Assembly (NCBI GenBank): GCA_027070475.1
Contig: JALXDT010000217.1
Coordinates: 1-15,993 of the forward strand
Reading direction: 5' to 3'
Source: Candidatus Aminicenantota bacterium
GTDB taxonomy: Bacteria > Acidobacteriota > Aminicenantia > JAMOAD01
Length of the DNA: 15,993 nt
Positions 14,615-15,993 of this stretch are shown here, in pieces. Made by a program: the position numbers and the translations under genes. A model generated the notes under the pieces. That model did no database searches and was not told the DNA's origin. It saw only the letters and a list, made by a program, of their open reading frames with translations. The stretch's first letter is position 1; each line of letters starts with the position of its first letter.

Positions 14615-15934
14615 TTAATAGACAATTTGCCCTCTCTTTCTCTTCTCACCTGGCTTTACTTTTATATATCGCTTAATCTTTCCTTGCATAATAAGTCTTT
14701 CAATTTCTGCTTGAGTTAATTCTTGAACCCGTATTCCTTTTCTACTGGATTTGTAAGAAGATTTTTTTGTTGTGCCAGTTGCTCCTACGGCAGGAGGTTC
14801 TCCCCCACACAAATCATTCAATTCCTCTTCAGTCAAATCCTGAGGATAAATATCCACAGTTACAGGAATAATATCGTCTTCAAAAACTACATGACCTTTT
14901 GCAGTAAATGTTCCAATCTTCTCCGGAATATCATTTTTTATATAAGAGTATGAAGTAGTCAATGCTAATTTTTCCGCATAAATTTTTATTGAAGAGATCT
15001 TATCATTAAATTCAGCGGGCACCGCAGGCAGGTTGTTTGAATTAAGGGAAAATGACTTTCCTTTAAAATTGTTTCGTTTATAAAGTACTAATTTTACCTT
15101 CCCATTAACTCCATCTATTTTTATTGAGGATAATATGTTGTTAAAATTATATTTCTTTAACCTAGGGATTTCTTTAACAGTTCCATATGGTACCTGAAAA
15201 CTTACACTTTTGCCACTATAGTTCAAATTTTCAAAGAGAGTAACCGTTGCAGGCTTTTTTGCTTCAAATTCCAGAGATATGGTGCTAGTCGGAACAATTG
15301 TAAATTTTGCTGAATAAGGAACGCCCTCCTCATCTTTAGGTTTATGTTGTAAAAGATAAAGGCATAATCTTTTCCCTTGCCTTCCTTTTATTGTCACTGA
15401 AGCTTCATGTTCTATACTGGTTGTAGTAGAAACCGAACGTTGAGTACTATTCAAATATCCTCCGCTTAAAGTTGTAGCGATACTGGCATTTACAATTTCA
15501 ATTTGCACACCCACTTCTGCTGTTACAGATGTCGATAAAGACACTTCATTCTTTACAGTAGTTGTAGATTTGCTCGTCTTACTGAATCTTATCTTAGTGT
15601 TCAACTCATGATCCCCCTCTTCACACTGAAAGGCTCGCTGACAGGCCAAAGCTTTTTTAATCATGTCAACTTTACTCGTATCAGAATAATCAATTACCGG
15701 GAAAGTCAACTGTTTAATATTAGTGATTGTAAATTTTACCAAATCATAATCATTTCCATTAACATTAGCTTTGAATAGTTTTTTTATAAGTTTTGCTTTC
15801 AATTTTGGACTCTTGTTAATGGAACTTATGACTTTCTGTTCAACATCTTCTTTTTTAGCACTTGCAAGTAACAAACTAAAACCAAAGATTAAAATTAAAA
15901 AAATGATAAAAGTCTTTTTTGAACTAAATAACAT
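14615..15934 (-). CDS. Secreted protein with pore-former-like region and beta/gamma-crystallin domain
   Basis: The 439-residue product has a signal peptide (about 1-26, cleavage likely after LLLASA) and no lipobox. Residues about 112-225 are a long run of alternating Ser/Thr and hydrophobic residues (SKTSKSTTTVKNEVSLSTSV, VGVQIEIVNASIATTLSGGY, SVSTTTSIEHEASVTIKG), resembling the amphipathic strands of aerolysin/ETX-MTX2 pore-forming proteins. Residues about 229-320 form a two-motif beta/gamma-crystallin domain: VTLFENLNYSGKSVSF then VKLVLYKRNNFKGKSFSL. Both Ca2+ motifs of the form (N/D)(N/D)xxSS are intact (NNILSS at 265-270, NDKISS at 310-315). After a segment with PVTVDIYPQDLTEEEL the protein ends in a Ser/Lys/Arg-rich basic tail. 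GAGGAGG six bases before the ATG confirms the start. No neighbour explains its role. The crystallin call is firm; the pore-former resemblance is by composition and pattern only. Confidence 0.75.
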   Translation of the reverse strand: MLFSSKKTFIIFLILIFGFSLLLASAKKEDVEQKVISSINKSPKLKAKLIKKLFKANVNGNDYDLVKFTITNIKQLTFPVIDYSDTSKVDMIKKALACQRAFQCEEGDHELNTKIRFSKTSKSTTTVKNEVSLSTSVTAEVGVQIEIVNASIATTLSGGYLNSTQRSVSTTTSIEHEASVTIKGRQGKRLCLYLLQHKPKDEEGVPYSAKFTIVPTSTISLEFEAKKPATVTLFENLNYSGKSVSFQVPYGTVKEIPRLKKYNFNNILSSIKIDGVNGKVKLVLYKRNNFKGKSFSLNSNNLPAVPAEFNDKISSIKIYAEKLALTTSYSYIKNDIPEKIGTFTAKGHVVFEDDIIPVTVDIYPQDLTEEELNDLCGGEPPAVGATGTTKKSSYKSSRKGIRVQELTQAEIERLIMQGKIKRYIKVKPGEKRKRGQIVY

Positions 15935-15993
15935 TATAAACCTCCTCTCTACTTTTTGATTAAAGATAAAGTGAGATTCTTTTTAAATATAAA

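Noticed and set aside
14607..14622. Perfect 16-bp palindrome TCTATTAATTAATAGA across the crystallin-gene stop codon.
   Set aside because: A/T only in the centre, too weak as a terminator stem and without a following T run on the minus strand; likely chance.

Overview
The window looks like a piece of chromosome from an AT-rich, Gram-negative (diderm), anaerobic bacterium. A Tol-Pal pair (Pal lipoprotein and CpoB/YbgF) and two lipobox proteins point to an outer membrane. A glycyl radical enzyme with its activase, plus a radical SAM/SPASM protein, point to anaerobic life. The large secreted sortilin/BNR propeller is of a kind I associate with Acidobacteriota/Aminicenantes-type genomes, but that placement is a weak guess. 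No ribosomal or phylogenetic marker settles it.

Layout. (1) 38-2256, plus strand: pal, cpoB, ssb and a PaaI-like hotdog thioesterase, tightly packed; tolB and the other tol genes would be expected just left of the window. (2) 2262-4467, minus strand: a radical SAM/SPASM protein with an N-terminal PqqD-like region, overlapping a downstream four-helix membrane protein of unknown function. A very good promoter (TTGACC-N17-TATAAT) lies so close to the radical SAM start that the transcript should be leaderless. (3) 4595-8756, minus strand: a POT/PTR2-type peptide transporter followed by a large secreted Asp-box beta-propeller protein, with an inverted-repeat element after it. (4) 8826-10136, minus strand: a right-handed beta-helix surface lipoprotein, also with an apparently leaderless promoter. 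(5) 10200-14140, minus strand: a compact operon of GntR/FCD regulator, glycyl radical enzyme activase and glycyl radical enzyme. The enzyme aligns with trans-4-hydroxy-L-proline dehydratase (HypD) at every active-site position I can recall. A 26-bp near-perfect palindrome next to the regulator start is a convincing autoregulatory operator. (6) 14175-14614: a stretch without a supportable gene. (7) 14615-15934, minus strand: a secreted protein with a Ser/Thr-rich segment resembling aerolysin/ETX-MTX2 pore-forming proteins, followed by a beta/gamma-crystallin domain with two intact Ca2+-binding motifs.

How the genes may work together. The HypD operon would dehydrate trans-4-hydroxyproline to pyrroline-5-carboxylate. 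The POT transporter could supply Hyp-containing peptides, for example from collagen-like protein, and its promoter carries a 9-base match to the GntR operator half-site. This nutritional link is inference; no P5C reductase or protease is present here. The strongest candidates for something undescribed are the radical SAM/membrane-protein pair and the pore-former-like/crystallin fusion.
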